From contig NZ_CANMJE010000008.1 of NCBI RefSeq assembly GCF_947498095.1, positions 124,001 through 188,000 of the forward strand: a stretch of DNA of 64,000 nt, read 5' to 3'. The translations under genes were made by a program, and so were the position numbers. This stretch comes from an uncultured Shimia sp. (GTDB taxonomy: Bacteria; Pseudomonadota; Alphaproteobacteria; Rhodobacterales; Rhodobacteraceae). The notes below the pieces were generated by a model, which was not told the DNA's origin, searched no databases, and was given only the letters and a program-made list of their open reading frames with translations. Shown piece after piece: positions 44,386-53,636 of the stretch (the first letter of the stretch is position 1; each line of letters starts with the position of its first letter).

Positions 44386-45129
44386 TTAAAGGGCTTCGGG
44401 CGAAGCCGGGGTTGCCACCGCGAGGTAGGCACTGGCAGGGATCTGGACCAATCCTTGCAACCCCAGAACCGCGCGATCCGCATCTGACATGTGGGCGATG
44501 GCATGGCTAAGGGCCGCGCGGATCTCGGTCGGGTTTTGTCTGGGCCCGGTGATAAAGGGCAAAGTCGGTGTAGGATTAGTGCGCCCAATGACATGCAAGT
44601 CTTTGGCAAAACTATCGTAGCGAAGGATCATTTCCCAGGTCAGCGCGTCTAGTGAGGCAAAGTCCGCGGATTTTTCTGCGACCGCCCGTGCGGACAGATA
44701 ATGCGCGTCAGTTTGCAGCCGTGTTTCAGGCGTGTGGCCCAGCGCAGTCAGATGGGCAATTGGCGCCGCCCAGCCCGATTGGGACATGGGTTCGTTATAG
44801 GCAAAAGTCCCTGTGCAGAGCGTCGAAAGCGACGCCTGCGCATTGTCTTTATGGGTGATCAAAACGCTGAAATAATGTCCGGCCGGACAGTCTGGCAGCC
44901 CATAATCCGGCGTTGCGACCAGTTGAACTTGCCGATGCAGGCGTACGCGATAGGGCATGCCGCAGGTCTGAGCAAAGACCAGATCGGGGTCAGTCCATAT
45001 CTCAAAGTAGTCCCGCTCACGATCCAAAGTGGCCGGGCCATAGCCCAATTGCGTGCGCACGGAGAGCCAAAGGCGATCATTGGCGTCCCGAGTTTCGGGG
45101 CGATCATACATGCCCAGCATGGCCGTCAT
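44386..45129 (-). CDS. PhnD-like solute-binding-fold protein without signal peptide
   Basis: A 247-residue protein with the PhnD/phosphonate-binding-like fold: MYDRPETRDANDRLWLSVRTQLGY, FAQTCGMPYRVRLH, GTFAYNEPMSQSGWAAPIAHL, and a late IPASAYLAV. It starts right after ATGA overlap with the TerB-like gene and has no export signal, so it is cytoplasmic or its signal has been lost. No ABC partner is adjacent. It may be a ligand sensor rather than a transporter component. Confidence 0.7.
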   Translation of the reverse strand: MTAMLGMYDRPETRDANDRLWLSVRTQLGYGPATLDRERDYFEIWTDPDLVFAQTCGMPYRVRLHRQVQLVATPDYGLPDCPAGHYFSVLITHKDNAQASLSTLCTGTFAYNEPMSQSGWAAPIAHLTALGHTPETRLQTDAHYLSARAVAEKSADFASLDALTWEMILRYDSFAKDLHVIGRTNPTPTLPFITGPRQNPTEIRAALSHAIAHMSDADRAVLGLQGLVQIPASAYLAVATPASPEAL

Positions 45130-45563
45130 GCGGCGCTGACCCTTTGACGCGCCAGGGCGCTGTCGCGGTCGTTGATGCCCAAAAGGTTGGCTGCCAAACG
45201 CACAACAGCGTCTTCTTCGGCGTCGCGTACGCCGTCTGCCAGCACCACGCGCCACAGGGCTTCGATTACCCGGGTTCGTTCATCGTGGGGTACCGCATCT
45301 TTGATCGCGCGGGTAAAGCGCACAGTATCCGGGGCATCGGCCTCAACCGCTTCACCTTCGCGGCGCAGGGCGGCGGCCTCAAAAGGTGATAGGGCGTATC
45401 GTCTGGCCAAAACCTTGTCGATCTGGTCCATTTCCTCGCCTGAGTAATGCTCATCGGCGCGGGCAATCCGCACCAAAAGCGCGGTCAGAGCCAGTCGCTC
45501 ATCATCCACGCTGAGGCCCTGTTCGGCGCCAGCGCTCAATCTTTTGAAAAAACCTGCAATCAT
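45126..45563 (-). CDS. TerB-like helical protein
   Basis: A 145-residue all-helical protein of the TerB/DjlA-like group: LALTALLVRIARADEHYSGEEMDQIDKVLA, then RTRVIEALWRVVLADGVRDAEEDAVVRLAANLLG, two acidic EF-like loops (ADEHYSGEE, ADGVRDAEE) that could bind metal. Start at 45563 fits the family; GTG at 45584 is possible. The next gene encodes a related protein. Tellurite resistance itself is not implied. Confidence 0.78.
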   Translation of the reverse strand: MIAGFFKRLSAGAEQGLSVDDERLALTALLVRIARADEHYSGEEMDQIDKVLARRYALSPFEAAALRREGEAVEADAPDTVRFTRAIKDAVPHDERTRVIEALWRVVLADGVRDAEEDAVVRLAANLLGINDRDSALARQRVSAA

Positions 45564-45649
45564 ATCATCATCCGATCTAGGCACTGTCGCGGGATAGTCA
45601 AATCCGCCTGTTTGGGAAACGCTGGAATAACCTGCAGAAGGTCATGCCC

Positions 45650-46066
45650 TTAGATGGGCCGATCCTCGGGTTTGATGCCAAAGATCTTTTCAATCTCTAA
45701 CAGGGTTTCGTCCTCTTCGGGCGCATGGTCGCCATCAGCCATGATCACGCGCCACATGGCTTGGATCATCTCAAGCCGATGCGGGTAGTCCACGGTCTGG
45801 CGAATGAGCAGCGCAAAATCCGGCGTGCCGGGGGCCTGCGCTTCGAGCTTTTCGCAGGTGGCCCTCATCTTGGCGGCCTCAATCGGGTTCAGGCTAAAGC
45901 TGTCCGCCAGAATCCGGTCGATTTCACCGATCTCAACGGCGTCATAGTGATGGTCAGACTTAGCCACACGCACCAGTAAGGCGCCAAGTGCCAGATGTTC
46001 GTCAGGCTCGGGCAGGGCGGGGGCTTCGGGTTTGCCCTTAAGGCGTGCAATCAGGCTTTCAAACAT
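45650..46066 (-). CDS. TerB-like helical protein, paralogue
   Basis: A 138-residue paralogue of its neighbour, beginning MFESLIARLKGKPE. The repeated layout is LALGALLVRVAKSDHHYDAVEIGEIDRILADSFSL and MIQAMWRVIMADGDHAPEEDETLLEIEKIFG; both acidic loops (KSDHHYDAVE, ADGDHAPEE) are kept. The stop of the upstream DUF1330 gene overlaps its start by one base. Presumably both TerB-like proteins work together or as a gene pair with shared expression. Confidence 0.78.
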   Translation of the reverse strand: MFESLIARLKGKPEAPALPEPDEHLALGALLVRVAKSDHHYDAVEIGEIDRILADSFSLNPIEAAKMRATCEKLEAQAPGTPDFALLIRQTVDYPHRLEMIQAMWRVIMADGDHAPEEDETLLEIEKIFGIKPEDRPI

Positions 46067-46359
46067 CAGCCGTCATATCCTTCGACGATGACCAACTCAC
46101 CTTCGGACACGTTGATACGCAGGGCGCGCGCCTCTTGGTATTCTGGAGAATGGTAGCATTCTACCGCGACTTCATAGCTGGGGAATTCGATCACCACATT
46201 GCGCGAGCGGGCGTCGCCCTCGACCGCTTCGAAATTGCCGCCGCGGGTCAGGAACCGCCCGCCGAATTTCTGAAACGCAACCCCGTTGGCTGCCACGTAT
46301 TTCATGTATTGATCGATGTCCTGAACGTCGATGCGCCCGATCCAATAGCCTTTGGCCAT
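46066..46359 (-). CDS. DUF1330 domain protein
   Basis: A 97-residue ferredoxin-like-fold protein: AKGYWIGRIDVQDIDQYMKYVAANGVAFQKFGGRFLTRGG and NVVIEFPSYEVAVECYHSPEYQEARALR are the family hallmarks. DUF1330 proteins dimerise like antibiotic monooxygenases; no activity is established. One-base overlap with the TerB-like gene (ATG/TGA). Confidence 0.87.
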   Translation of the reverse strand: MAKGYWIGRIDVQDIDQYMKYVAANGVAFQKFGGRFLTRGGNFEAVEGDARSRNVVIEFPSYEVAVECYHSPEYQEARALRINVSEGELVIVEGYDG

Positions 46360-46391
46360 CTGCGTGTCCCCCTTGGTTATTGTGTGCCACC

Positions 46392-47096
46392 TTAAAACAG
46401 CATGCGCTCAATCTGAAAGAGGATATCGTCCAAGGCAATCCCTCCGGGGTCGGTATTTGTTATCATGATGCCCGCGACATGCGGCGGGGAGAGTGTTCGA
46501 AACCCATGTTCCGAGACGCCTTCGCCGGGATGAATGGACGCGCGCCCGATCAGATTCCCTTGTCGGTCAAAGACATGGACAACCACAGAGCCACGCATCG
46601 AGGCTTGCCCCAAGGGGCTGTCATAGGCGGCATGAAGGCGAAAGCCGAACGCAGGTTGATCGTGGTCAAACAACACCGCAAACGCGCCTTCACCGCGCCC
46701 GGAAATGTCCTGAAATCCCAGCGGGCCAAGCGGCAGGACGGCATTGGAGCCAAACCCCCGATGATGGGCAATCGAGAGGTTGCGCCACGGGGCGCCCGTA
46801 CGAAGTGTCAAAGGGGCACTGGCCTGTGGCTCTGAAAGCGTGTCGTGGGGTTGACCGGTTTCACTCGGCGCAGACCCCAAGGTCTGGCCGGCAAAATGCT
46901 CGCCCACCCACGCGCCTTTGAGCCGCATCAGGTGATCAAAGTTGAACCCCGGCTCAGACCGCTGCGGCAGTGTCTCAAAGGTCAAAACCGAAGAAAGCTC
47001 TTTTTCCAGATCGGCATAAGGCACCGGGAGGATGTCGGCCCATACAGGCGCGCCGAAGGCCTGACCAAAACATAGAAGAACTCCGAGGAACCGCAT
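46392..47096 (-). CDS. secreted hypothetical protein, member of a tandem pair
   Basis: A 234-residue protein with signal peptide MRFLGVLLCFGQAFGAPVWA. Mature features: LTFETLPQRSEPGFNFDHL, WVGEHFAGQTLG, LTLRTGAPWRNLSIAHH, GEGAFAVLFDHDQPAFGFRL and a C-terminal GIMITNTDPGGIALDDILFQ. The same blocks recur in the gene at 47176-47838, so the two are paralogues of a lectin-like beta-sandwich shape. No known family. Confidence 0.7.
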   Translation of the reverse strand: MRFLGVLLCFGQAFGAPVWADILPVPYADLEKELSSVLTFETLPQRSEPGFNFDHLMRLKGAWVGEHFAGQTLGSAPSETGQPHDTLSEPQASAPLTLRTGAPWRNLSIAHHRGFGSNAVLPLGPLGFQDISGRGEGAFAVLFDHDQPAFGFRLHAAYDSPLGQASMRGSVVVHVFDRQGNLIGRASIHPGEGVSEHGFRTLSPPHVAGIMITNTDPGGIALDDILFQIERMLF

Positions 47097-47135
47097 TGGG
47101 CAAGGCTAGCCAATCAGCGGGCGCGCGAAAAGGCT

Positions 47136-47171
47136 GGATGCCTCCGGCGGGAGTATTTTGGCAATACGAAG
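47136..47171. repeat. copy of a short dispersed intergenic repeat
   Basis: GGCGGGAGTATTTTGGCAAT within this stretch matches the minus-strand element at 36680-36712. It fills most of the 79-base spacer between the two secreted paralogues. Confidence 0.45.
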
Positions 47172-47175
47172 GGGT

Positions 47176-47838
47176 TTAATGCAAAAGGCTGAGGATTGCC
47201 GCTTTGTCGAATTTCAGATTGTCGAGAGCGATGCCTTCGGGATCATTGTTGGTGAGCAAAAGACCCGCGATATCGGTTTGCTCATCACTGCGCAGAAACC
47301 CATGTGTGGATTCGGACAAGGGACCAATCCTGTGGGTGTCCAGTATGCGCCCATCGCGAGACAGGAACCGAAGGGTGGCGTGTCCCTGTTCGCCGCCACG
47401 AATATCCAGGGCAATGGCGCTTTGGTCATAGTCAAAGATCATCGCAATCGCGCCTTCACCCACGGCTTCGGTCTTGGGGAAACCACGCGGGCCGTGGCCC
47501 TGCAGCACCGAGGTTCGCATCAGCCGCAGGATACCCAGAGCCTGTCCGGGCGCGCCGGGCAACAGGGTCAGGGGTGCGCTGGCCGGGCCGGGAACAACGT
47601 CAAAATCACCTTCGGCCTCAAGCGGCTGACCGACAAACCGCTCGCCGAACTGCACGCCGTTTTGTTCGAGAATACCGTCGATCTTGCGCCCGATGCCAAA
47701 GGACGAGGGCAGGTCGTCAAAGGTGATGTGACGCGACAGGATCAGGCTCTCGGCAGGCACAGGACAAACCGGCCGCTCGCAGGCCCACGCGGGCAGGGCG
47801 GTCACAACAGTCAGGCAAAATGCAAACAGGCTGCGCAT
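47176..47838 (-). CDS. secreted hypothetical protein, paralogue of the downstream gene
   Basis: A 220-residue protein with signal peptide MRSLFAFCLTVVTALPAWA. ITFDDLPSSFGIGRKIDGI, GVQFGERFVGQPLE, LTLLPGAPGQALGILRL, GEGAIAMIFDYDQSAIALDI and GLLLTNNDPEGIALDNLKFD match the paralogue block for block. Two cysteines near the N-terminus (ACERPVCP) are specific to this copy. Function unknown. Confidence 0.7.
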   Translation of the reverse strand: MRSLFAFCLTVVTALPAWACERPVCPVPAESLILSRHITFDDLPSSFGIGRKIDGILEQNGVQFGERFVGQPLEAEGDFDVVPGPASAPLTLLPGAPGQALGILRLMRTSVLQGHGPRGFPKTEAVGEGAIAMIFDYDQSAIALDIRGGEQGHATLRFLSRDGRILDTHRIGPLSESTHGFLRSDEQTDIAGLLLTNNDPEGIALDNLKFDKAAILSLLH

Positions 47839-47883
47839 GACCCTTAGCCTAGCGCAGCCTGTGCAGTTTTCAAAATTTTTGGG

Positions 47884-49527
47884 TCAGACCAGGCGCGAGT
47901 TATCTTTTGCAGCGCGCACGAAATCTTTGAACAGAGGGTGCGGATCGAAGGGTTTTGATTTCAGTTCGGGGTGAAACTGAACCCCGATAAACCACGGATG
48001 ATCCTTCCACTCTACAATCTCGGGCAGGCGCCCGTCCGGTGACAGACCTGAGAAATGCAGGCCACATTTCTCCAGTTTGTCGCGATAGGTCATGTCGACC
48101 TCGTAGCGGTGGCGGTGACGTTCGTCGATGGCGGTGCCGCCGTAGACTTCGGCCACTTTGGAACCCTCGGTCAGGACCGCGTCATAGGCGCCAAGACGCA
48201 TGGTGCCACCCTTGTCATCACTGGCCTTGCGCGTGACTTTGGCGTTGCCCTGAACCCATTCTTTCAGGTGATAAACCACAGGCTCAAAACGTTTTCCGCC
48301 GGCTTCATGGTCGAACTCTTCCGAGCCAGCCGTGGTGATGCCTGCCACATTGCGGGCGGCCTCGATCACGGCCATCTGCATCCCGAGACAGATCCCCAGA
48401 TAGGGGATACCTCTTTCGCGGGCAAACTGCGCGGCCTTGATTTTGCCTTCGGTGCCGCGTTCGCCAAAGCCGCCGGGAACCAGGATCGCATCGTAGCCTT
48501 CGAGGTAAGGTGCGGCGTCGGTTTTATCGAACACTTCCGCATCAACCCATTTGACGTTCACTTTGACACGATTGTGCATGCCGCCATGGGTCAGTGCCTC
48601 TTTGATCGACTTATAGGCGTCTTCCAGTTGGGTATACTTGCCGACAATCGCCACATTGACTTCACCATCGGTGTTTTGGATACGGTCGGCCACGTCTTCC
48701 CAAACCCGCAGGTCGGGTTTTGGGGCAGGAGCAATGCCAAAGGCATCCAGAACCGCCTGATCCAGCCCTTCGTGATGATAGGCCAACGGAGCCTCATAGA
48801 TGGACTTGAGGTCATAGGCCGCGACAACGGCCTCTTTGCGGACGTTGCAGAACAGCGCGATCTTGCTGCGCTCTTTCTCGGGGATTGGTTGTTCCGATCG
48901 GCACACAAGGATGTCCGGCGCGATCCCGATGGATTGCAGTTCCTTGACCGAGTGCTGTGTTGGTTTGGTCTTCAATTCACCGCTTGCCGCGAGATAAGGC
49001 AGAAGTGTTAGATGCATGAAAATGCACTGGCCACGCGGCTTGTCGTGGCTGAACTGGCGAATGGCTTCAAAGAAGGGCAGGCCTTCGATGTCGCCGACGG
49101 TGCCACCAATCTCGCAGAGCATAAAGTCAACTTCGTCATCGCCTATGTTGATGAAGTCTTTGATCTCATTTGTGACATGGGGCACCACCTGAATGGTTTT
49201 GCCCAGATAATCGCCGCGACGTTCGCGTTCCAGCACGTTGGAATAAATGCGCCCGGATGAGACTGAGTCGGTCATGCGGGCCGGAACGCCAGTGAAGCGT
49301 TCATAGTGGCCGAGGTCCAAATCGGTCTCGGCGCCGTCGTCGGTCACGAACACTTCGCCATGCTCGAACGGCGACATCGTGCCGGGGTCAACGTTGAGAT
49401 AAGGATCAAGCTTACGCAGCCGAACCGTATATCCGCGCGCCTGTAAAAGCGCGCCCAAAGCTGCTGACGCCAGACCTTTGCCTAACGACGAAACAACACC
49501 ACCCGTAATGAAAATATATCGCGCCAT
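47884..49527 (-). CDS. pyrG: CTP synthase
   Basis: A 547-residue amidotransferase making CTP from UTP and glutamine. N-terminal ligase P-loop [39 protein letters not shown], then C-terminal GATase with [16 protein letters not shown] (nucleophile Cys) and [16 protein letters not shown]. Start at 49527 gives the family N-terminus [10 protein letters not shown]; longer frames upstream are unsupported. secG lies upstream on the same strand, a common alphaproteobacterial order. Confidence 0.96.
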   Translation of the reverse strand: MARYIFITGGVVSSLGKGLASAALGALLQARGYTVRLRKLDPYLNVDPGTMSPFEHGEVFVTDDGAETDLDLGHYERFTGVPARMTDSVSSGRIYSNVLERERRGDYLGKTIQVVPHVTNEIKDFINIGDDEVDFMLCEIGGTVGDIEGLPFFEAIRQFSHDKPRGQCIFMHLTLLPYLAASGELKTKPTQHSVKELQSIGIAPDILVCRSEQPIPEKERSKIALFCNVRKEAVVAAYDLKSIYEAPLAYHHEGLDQAVLDAFGIAPAPKPDLRVWEDVADRIQNTDGEVNVAIVGKYTQLEDAYKSIKEALTHGGMHNRVKVNVKWVDAEVFDKTDAAPYLEGYDAILVPGGFGERGTEGKIKAAQFARERGIPYLGICLGMQMAVIEAARNVAGITTAGSEEFDHEAGGKRFEPVVYHLKEWVQGNAKVTRKASDDKGGTMRLGAYDAVLTEGSKVAEVYGGTAIDERHRHRYEVDMTYRDKLEKCGLHFSGLSPDGRLPEIVEWKDHPWFIGVQFHPELKSKPFDPHPLFKDFVRAAKDNSRLV

Positions 49528-49742
49528 AGGCTCGCGATCCCCCGTGATTATAGTCTGCTCTTCAGCGTTTTTTTGAGGTGCCCACACGCAACGATTCGCG
49601 GCAGAAATTGCGGCAGCATCACGGGACTTACGTCTTATAAGATTCGCAACAATTTGGCAACCGGACCGCAAGATGCTGTTGCGACCTGATTAGTTTTCTC
49701 AAATTGTGGTGTGATGGAGCCACAGGGCCCCAGCAGGGTTGA

Positions 49743-50096
49743 TCAGTCGGCGCGTGGAACCAGCGGCGTGTCACCATCGGTTGGTGGCAGCAGGTCAGAT
49801 CCCTCGGGTTCTGTGGTCTCAGCTGCTGGCGCAGGCGCATCGCCCAAACGATCCAGAACCGAGCTGCCAGCCGAGTTTTGCGCGGCAAGAATGGTCAGCG
49901 TGATCGACGTACAGATAAACGCAATGGCCAGGACCCAGGTCAATTTGCCAAGGGCTGTGGCCGCCGAACGACCAGAAACGGCACCACCGCCTCCGCCGCC
50001 CATACCCAGACCGCCCCCTTCTGAGCGTTGCAACAGCACAGCGCCGATCAGCGACAGCGCAAGAAGAAGGTGAATGATTAGGACAACGTTTTGCAT
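49743..50096 (-). CDS. secG: protein-export membrane protein SecG
   Basis: A 117-residue subunit of the SecYEG translocon with two helices (residues about 3-20 and 52-71), joined by a cytosolic loop LLQRSEGGGLGMGGGGGG typical of SecG. The C-terminal 40 residues are Asp/Glu/Pro-rich and weakly conserved. 215 bases separate its stop from pyrG. Confidence 0.93.
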   Translation of the reverse strand: MQNVVLIIHLLLALSLIGAVLLQRSEGGGLGMGGGGGGAVSGRSAATALGKLTWVLAIAFICTSITLTILAAQNSAGSSVLDRLGDAPAPAAETTEPEGSDLLPPTDGDTPLVPRAD

Positions 50097-50347
50097 GAGG
50101 ACCTGTTGTAACAGCGTTCGGTTGGTTCAGCGCGCTATGTAGGCAGTTTTGTGGCGCGGGGCAAGCGACTTTCGGTGTGAGTGTTACGAGAACGCGACCT
50201 GAACGCCGAGATTGGCCAGAAAGCGGCCAGTTAAGAACATATTCAAGCCCTTGTCCTATGCCAATTTCATCGGCAGCGCGAAGCATTTGCGACACAAAAA
50301 GACTTTGAAAACCACGACCAGAGACAACCTTAGAGCAGGTTTTAGCA

Positions 50348-51397
50348 ATGGCGATTACAGTTTACGGGGCATTTCGAAATGCCACGACAATGTCGGACAA
50401 TACGGCGACCTATGCGACGAATGGGGCGACCTTTCAGATTTCCAGCTACAGCACGATCACTTTTGAGGATGGCGCTGATGGAAGCATTATCGACGGGGAT
50501 AACGCCAGCAATGAATCCCCTAATGATACCACCCAAACCTATTCGGGAAACGCGATCGCATGGGACTGGACAGTTCAGGTCAACGATGGAACCAACAACT
50601 ATGAAATTGGCGTGCTCGATTATGACGATGATGGCGACGGGTCCTTTGACTATCCGGGTGGAGAGCAAGCCTATTTTCTGGTGTTTTTCGGGGACATTCC
50701 ACCGCTTAACACAACGCTGACCATTGGTACCATTACTGACAACGGGCCATCTATCGACGTTGACACAGCCGTGCCTTGTTTTGTCGAAGGCACGGAAATC
50801 GAAACCCCCAACGGGCCTGTCGCGATTGAAACGCTGCAAGTCGGGGACAAAGTCATGACGCTCGACAACGGACCTCAAGCCATACGCTGGATTGGGTGTC
50901 GCGAATTGGGCTTGCGGGAATTGGTGTTAAAACCACGCCTGCACCCCATCCGGATTGTTGCGGACGCATTGGGGCCGGGTATGCCAAGTCGGGACCTGTG
51001 TGTTTCGCCCCAGCATCGCATGTTTGTGCGGTCCCCCATCGTCAAACGCATGTTCGGCGTTGATGAAGCACTTATTCCAGCCATCAAACTGGTCGGAATT
51101 CCCGGGATCTTTGTGGATCGCATCAGCCAGCCTGTCACGTATCTGCACTTGCTACTTGATAATCACGAAGTGCTGTTTGCCGAGGGCGCGCCTGCGGAAA
51201 GCCTTTTGACCGGACCGGAAGCGATGAAAAGCATCGGTGAAGATGCGCGCCAAGAGCTGCGTGACATTTTCCCGGACCTGGATCTGGAACATCATGTGCC
51301 AGAGGCGGCGCGGTACATTCCGCAAAAGGGGCGCAAGGTAAAATCCATGGTCGCGCGGATGATCAAGAACGACAAGGATCTGGTCGCAGAGCTTTAA
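50348..51397 (+). CDS. Hint (hedgehog/intein-type) domain protein
   Basis: A 349-residue protein. The N-terminal 140 residues are acidic and Asp/Asn/Thr-rich ([15 protein letters not shown] is calcium-binding-like). The Hint_2 domain begins at [27 protein letters not shown] (C144 as the splice/cleavage cysteine) and has [11 protein letters not shown] histidine. Roseobacter Hint proteins are often secreted by type I systems; no signal peptide is present. The domain could self-cleave behind C144; no splice ester partner is visible, so intein splicing is unlikely. Confidence 0.85.
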   Translation: MAITVYGAFRNATTMSDNTATYATNGATFQISSYSTITFEDGADGSIIDGDNASNESPNDTTQTYSGNAIAWDWTVQVNDGTNNYEIGVLDYDDDGDGSFDYPGGEQAYFLVFFGDIPPLNTTLTIGTITDNGPSIDVDTAVPCFVEGTEIETPNGPVAIETLQVGDKVMTLDNGPQAIRWIGCRELGLRELVLKPRLHPIRIVADALGPGMPSRDLCVSPQHRMFVRSPIVKRMFGVDEALIPAIKLVGIPGIFVDRISQPVTYLHLLLDNHEVLFAEGAPAESLLTGPEAMKSIGEDARQELRDIFPDLDLEHHVPEAARYIPQKGRKVKSMVARMIKNDKDLVAEL

Positions 51398-51488
51398 ACG
51401 GACTGGCCCGAGTTTGGTCTGCCTGAGATTGCGCGAGGTGCATTTCCGCGCTGGACAGACCCGGGCAACCTCTGCCAATCTCGCGGCC

Positions 51489-52109
51489 ATGCCCCATGAT
51501 CATGACCACGACCACCCGCACACCCTTTTGCCGCCTGAACCTGCCTTGCGAGTTCGTGCGCTGGAAACCATCCTGACCGAGAAGGGGCTGATTGATCCCG
51601 CCGCGCTGGATGAGATCATCGAGACCTATCAACACAAGATCGGCCCGCAAAACGGGGCCAAGGTTGTGGCACGGATCTGGTCCGATCCGACCTTTCGGAA
51701 GGGCATGCTGGACGAACCAATGCCGCTGTTGGAAGAACTGGAGTTTTATGGCCGTCAGGGCGAGCACATGGTGATCGTTGAGAACACGCCCGAGGTTCAC
51801 AATGTGGTCGTCTGCACCTTATGCAGTTGTTACCCTTGGCCTTTGCTGGGAATTCCGCCCGGCTGGTACAAATCGGATGCCTATCGGTCTCGTGTGGTGC
51901 GGGAACCGCGCAAGGTTCTGGCCGAGTTTGGCGTGGATGTTCCCGATGACAAGAAAGTTCGCGTGTGGGATTCCACCGCCGAAGTCCGTTACTTGGTGGT
52001 GCCTGAGCGTCCTGAAGGCACGGAAGGAATGGACGAAGACGCGCTGGCCGCTTTGGTCACGCGCGATTCCATGATCGGCACCGGGCTGGCCCTGAGGCCA
52101 GAGGCATGA
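51489..52109 (+). CDS. nthA: nitrile hydratase alpha subunit (cobalt type)
   Basis: A 206-residue subunit. The claw motif [12 protein letters not shown] places the metal cysteines at C109, C112 and C114, with Thr after the first cysteine as in cobalt enzymes (Ser in iron type). The N-terminus [10 protein letters not shown] is strikingly His-rich and might bind metal. Nitrile hydratase turns nitriles into amides. The start at 51489 follows no strong ribosome site. ATGA overlaps link it to nthB. Confidence 0.93.
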   Translation: MPHDHDHDHPHTLLPPEPALRVRALETILTEKGLIDPAALDEIIETYQHKIGPQNGAKVVARIWSDPTFRKGMLDEPMPLLEELEFYGRQGEHMVIVENTPEVHNVVVCTLCSCYPWPLLGIPPGWYKSDAYRSRVVREPRKVLAEFGVDVPDDKKVRVWDSTAEVRYLVVPERPEGTEGMDEDALAALVTRDSMIGTGLALRPEA

Positions 52110-52780
52110 GCCGCGTACATGATATGGGTGGGCGCTATGGCGACGGCGCGGTGAACCCCGCGGACAACGCAACCTTTGCCCAGGACTGGCATGCGCGCGC
52201 CTTGGCGCTGACGCTGGCAGCCGGCGCTTTGGGGCAGTGGAATATCGACGTCTCACGCCATGCCCGCGAAACGCTCAGCCCCAAGGATTACAGCCGGTTT
52301 TCCTATTACGAGAAATGGCTCGCCGGGCTGGCCGACATGTTGGTTAATCTTGGCGTGCTCACACGAGAAGAGCTGAAGGCGGGCCATGCAACGGGTGTGT
52401 CCGAACTGGCCTCGCGCATTCTCAAAGCGGATGCTGTGGCCGGTGTTCTGGCCAAGGGCAGCCCCTACACCCGCGACGGCGCCCCGAATGCAGAGTTTAA
52501 ACCCGGAGATCGGGTCAAAACCCGCCGTCCGGCACACAATATCCAGGTGGCAGGCGGGCACACACGGTTGCCGGGCTATGCCTCGGGCTTGATTGGTGAG
52601 GTTGTCCTGTTGCACGGCGCTCATGTGCTGCCGGATTCCAACGCGCATGGATTGGGAGAGGCGGCCGAGCCCTTGTATGCCGTGGCGTTTGCCGCCCGCG
52701 ATGTTTGGGGGGATGAGGCCGGGGCATGGGACGAAGTCGTCCTGGACCTCTGGCAAAGTTATCTGGAGCCCACAGCATGA
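52106..52780 (+). CDS. nthB: nitrile hydratase beta subunit
   Basis: A 224-residue subunit. [14 protein letters not shown] at the N-terminus and [33 protein letters not shown] in the C-terminal half are conserved, as is the C-terminal [11 protein letters not shown]. It completes the heterodimer active site with arginines that bind the alpha cysteines. ATGA overlap with nthA and with the next gene, so three proteins are translated in sequence. Confidence 0.92.
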   Translation: MSRVHDMGGRYGDGAVNPADNATFAQDWHARALALTLAAGALGQWNIDVSRHARETLSPKDYSRFSYYEKWLAGLADMLVNLGVLTREELKAGHATGVSELASRILKADAVAGVLAKGSPYTRDGAPNAEFKPGDRVKTRRPAHNIQVAGGHTRLPGYASGLIGEVVLLHGAHVLPDSNAHGLGEAAEPLYAVAFAARDVWGDEAGAWDEVVLDLWQSYLEPTA

Positions 52781-53091
52781 GCCGCCCGGAGCCCATCTTT
52801 GAGGCCCCGTGGCACGCACAGCTCTTTGCTCTCACGGTGCATCTGCACGAAAGAGGGGTTTTTGACTGGCCGCAATGGACAAAAGACTTTGGCGCGACCC
52901 TTGCCGAGCATCGTCTGTCCGGGGATTTGAACGGCGGTGACGATTATTTCAACGCCTGGCTGGCCACGCTGGAAAAGGTGCTGGTGTCAAATGACATGGC
53001 CCCACCAGCCTCGGTCGCTTCCATGCGGGACGCCTGGGAACAGGCCTACCTTGCAACGCCGCATGGCAAGCCTGTACGCTTGGGCGATTAA
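52777..53091 (+). CDS. nitrile hydratase accessory protein (activator)
   Basis: A 104-residue protein of the P14K/NhlE-like activator group: FEAPWHAQLFALTVHLHERGVFDWPQWTKDFGATLAEH and DYFNAWLATLEKVLVSN match beta-subunit-like N-terminal segments. In cobalt enzymes such proteins escort the alpha subunit during cobalt insertion. It is the third gene of the overlapping nth operon. No downstream amidase is visible. Confidence 0.87.
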   Translation: MSRPEPIFEAPWHAQLFALTVHLHERGVFDWPQWTKDFGATLAEHRLSGDLNGGDDYFNAWLATLEKVLVSNDMAPPASVASMRDAWEQAYLATPHGKPVRLGD

Positions 53092-53115
53092 GCAAACGTT
53101 CGAGAAAGTTGTGAT

Positions 53116-53511
53116 CTAGCTGTCGACATTGTCCATGTCGACCTGTCCCGACAGCATCCGGCGCACAATGGACCAGCTGAGCCCTATGCCCAGAACGATG
53201 GAGAGCGCAAGGATCGCGATCCAAGTGTTGACGTCGGGATTTTCCAGATTGAGCATACCCCAGTCATAGAGCACCCAGACCAGTGCCGCGACCACGGCAA
53301 GCACAAGGAACATGCCAAATCCGCCGATCGAGCGCAGCGTCGCGCGCAGGTAGATGATGTACCAGATCACAAGCAACAGCCCGAGCAGCACCGCAAATGG
53401 TTGTTCTTCTACATAGTTGTCCATTGTCCAGCGGCTATAATTCCACTGGGTTGGATTGTATGTCTGGGCCAACAGCAAAAATGCGAAGACTCATCGTAAC
53501 GGCAAACTCAT
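53116..53511 (-). CDS. DUF6524 membrane protein with in-frame TGA at codon 7
   Basis: Reading from the ATG at 53511 (AAAGGAAAAGG upstream) gives MSLPLR, then TGA at 53491-53493, then VFAFLLLAQTYNPTQWNY and the rest of a 131-codon frame. Family members as I recall carry Trp at this place (RW-FAF), so TGG to TGA is the likely change. Three helices (about 8-24, 40-58 and 62-82), IIYLRATLRSIGGFGM and LGIGLSWSIVRRMLSGQVD are well conserved. Translation could also begin at TTG 53478 or ATG 53424. Partial function is possible. Confidence 0.7.
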
Positions 53512-53636
53512 CGTACCCTTTTCCTTTGGTTTGCGAAAATTTCACGCTTCTGTCCAGTGCTGCGGCGAATTTGCGGTTTCGCGTCGCAGGTAAGATGGCT
53601 AAAAGGACGCGGGTTGACCGCTGAAAAGGAACTGTT

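Noticed and set aside
44386-45129. Phosphonate transport role for the PhnD-like protein
   Set aside because: It has no signal peptide and no phnC/phnE genes are present.
45126-46066. Tellurite resistance function for the TerB-like pair
   Set aside because: TerB-like helical domains are widespread; no terC, terD or terZ genes are nearby, so a literal resistance call is not justified.
50348-51397. True intein
   Set aside because: The Hint domain lies at the C-terminal end of a free-standing protein with no following extein or C-terminal Asn-Cys junction.
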